Shown here: in pieces, positions 62,893 through 64,000 of the stretch
Layout: every line of letters begins with the position of its first letter
How positions within the stretch are numbered: the stretch's first letter is position 1
From: a bacterium YEK0313
Lineage (GTDB): Bacteria > Pseudomonadota > Alphaproteobacteria > Rhizobiales > Phreatobacteraceae
Reading direction: 5' to 3'
Assembly (NCBI GenBank): GCA_000751295.2
Contig: CCMO02000001.1
Span: 1,971,501 to 2,035,500, forward strand
Length of the DNA stretch: 64,000 nt
The notes under the pieces: model-generated
Databases searched by the model: none
What the model saw: the letters and a program-made list of their open reading frames with translations, nothing else
Told to the model about the DNA's origin: nothing
Position numbers and translations under genes: made by a program

Positions 62893-64000
62893 ATGACGTC
62901 ACCAAGGTCATCCCGGCTGGGCGCGCTCGTGACGGAGCGTTTCGCCGACGAGGTCGCCTTCCTTGCCGCGCTCGTCAGGCAGCCCTCGGACAATCCCGCC
63001 GGCGACTGCGCGCCGCATGCGGCGGTAGCAGCCGGAGAGCTCGAACGGCTGGGTTTCACGGTCGAACGCCACGCAGTACCGGACAGGCTGGTCAAGCAGC
63101 ACGGCATGATCTCGGTCACCAATCTCATCGTCCGCCACCGTTTCGGCGACGGCCCGGTCATCGCGCTCAACGCCCATGGCGATGTCGTGCCCCCGGGCGA
63201 GGGTTGGACCCAGGATCCCTACGGCGCGGCGATCGTCGACGGCTGGATGTATGGTCGCGGCGTGGCGGTGTCGAAGTCCGACTTCGCGACCTATGCCTTC
63301 GCGCTCGATGCCTTGAAGCGGTCTGGCCTGCCGCTGAAGGGCACGGTCGAGCTGCACCTGACCTATGACGAGGAGGCGGGCGGCGAGGTCGGCCCTGGCT
63401 GGCTGCTCTCCGAGGGTATTTCCAGGCCGGATATGGCGCTCTCGGCCGGCTTCAGCTACGCGGTCGTGGAGGCGCATAATGGCTGCCTCCATCTCGAAGT
63501 GGTGGTCGAGGGCAAGTCGGCCCATGCGGCGATCCCCGCGACCGGCATCGACGCGCTGGAAGCGGCGACGCCCATCCTCGCCGCGCTCTATGGCGAACGG
63601 GCCGCCTTGCAGCGCAGCGCCTCCGCCGTGCCCGGCATCGGCAGCCCGCAGATCACGGTCGGGCTGATCCAGGGCGGCATCAACACCAATGTCGTGCCGG
63701 ACCGCATCTCGTTCCGGCTCGACCGGCGGATGATCCCGGAGGAAAATCCGGCCGTCGTCGAGGCGGACCTGCGCGCGCTCATCGCCCGGGCAGCCGAAAG
63801 CCACCCCAAGGCCCGCGTCTCCGTGCGGCGCATCCTGCTCGCCGAGCCGCTGCGGCCGACGCCGGAGGCCAGGCGCATGGCGGCGCTCATTGCCGGCCAT
63901 GCGAGCGAGGTCTTTGGCGAAGCCGTGGGGACGACCGGCGTGCCGCTCTATACCGACGCGCGGCTCTATGCGGCGCGCGGCGTTCCGGTCGTGCTTTACG
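62893..64000 (+). CDS. M20-family deacylase/peptidase (ArgE/DapE type), partial
   Basis: The frame is open from ATG 62893 to the right edge (369 codons seen). NAHGDVVPPGEGWTQDPYG holds the first metal ligands, YDEEAGGEVG the catalytic Glu, and EGKSAHAAIP with a late GGINTNVVPD the dimerisation-domain landmarks of ArgE/DapE/ACY1 proteins. It starts 11 bases after allC and is probably co-transcribed, so it may act on a ureide or acylated intermediate. The C-terminus is outside the window. Confidence 0.88.
   Translation, partial: MTSPRSSRLGALVTERFADEVAFLAALVRQPSDNPAGDCAPHAAVAAGELERLGFTVERHAVPDRLVKQHGMISVTNLIVRHRFGDGPVIALNAHGDVVPPGEGWTQDPYGAAIVDGWMYGRGVAVSKSDFATYAFALDALKRSGLPLKGTVELHLTYDEEAGGEVGPGWLLSEGISRPDMALSAGFSYAVVEAHNGCLHLEVVVEGKSAHAAIPATGIDALEAATPILAALYGERAALQRSASAVPGIGSPQITVGLIQGGINTNVVPDRISFRLDRRMIPEENPAVVEADLRALIARAAESHPKARVSVRRILLAEPLRPTPEARRMAALIAGHASEVFGEAVGTTGVPLYTDARLYAARGVPVVLY

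Overview
The window is high-GC, densely packed DNA from an alphaproteobacterium, most likely of the order Hyphomicrobiales (Rhizobiales). The basis is gene content (IalB-family protein, PuuD/PuuE-type urate breakdown, many amide/peptide and branched-chain-type ABC importers, a soluble PilZ chemoreceptor), Tat-type signals on several binding proteins, and GC-rich coding bias. The genus cannot be fixed from the sequence. No rRNA, tRNA, CRISPR array, transposase or phage gene was seen. It reads as a chromosomal or chromid stretch rich in transport and catabolism.

Layout. 1-5.5 kb: partial CYTH phosphatase, LysE exporter, family-39 glycosyltransferase, HAD phosphatase, soluble MCP with a PilZ domain. 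5.6-12.1 kb: cobalamin riboswitch, a perfect 18-bp Zur-like palindrome, then an overlapping operon of TonB-dependent receptor, FecCD-type ABC importer and a CbiX-like/thioredoxin-fold ferredoxin protein, which looks like a cobalt, corrinoid or metallophore uptake system. 12.1-14.4 kb: small regulators (LysR, PadR). 14.4-21.4 kb: eight-gene tetR-liv ABC-GAF-amidohydrolase operon read leftward. 21.5-28.7 kb: FAD-linked D-2-hydroxyacid dehydrogenase, a VOC dioxygenase-esterase fusion, IalB, and a MerR-controlled zinc-ribbon/CDF efflux unit.

28.7-45 kb is the most interesting part. A GntR/FCD regulator sits among four transcription units: MOSC-reductase plus NylB-like serine hydrolase plus gntR; SIP-type flavoreductase plus omega-aminotransferase; dipeptide-type permeases plus ATPase; and a binding protein. 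Each carries the same 15-bp palindrome GCGATCGWCGATCGC in its upstream region, and in the clearest cases it lies between -35 and -10. This looks like a self-contained import-and-degradation regulon for an amide- or hydroxamate-linked amine compound.

45.2-47.2 kb: an AAC(3)-I-like acetyltransferase and three tandem paralogous exported small proteins with conserved leaders. 47.3-54.3 kb: a second complete peptide-type ABC importer, an AraC regulator and an NTF2-like protein. 54.3-55.6 kb: an O-antigen-ligase-like membrane protein. 55.8-64 kb: a urate catabolic cluster (puuE-uraD fusion, uraH, urate/xanthine permease, lysR, puuD with cytochrome c, allC, M20 peptidase) in which both divergent promoter regions carry the same LysR-type T-N11-A dyad ATTTTC-N11-GAAAAT.
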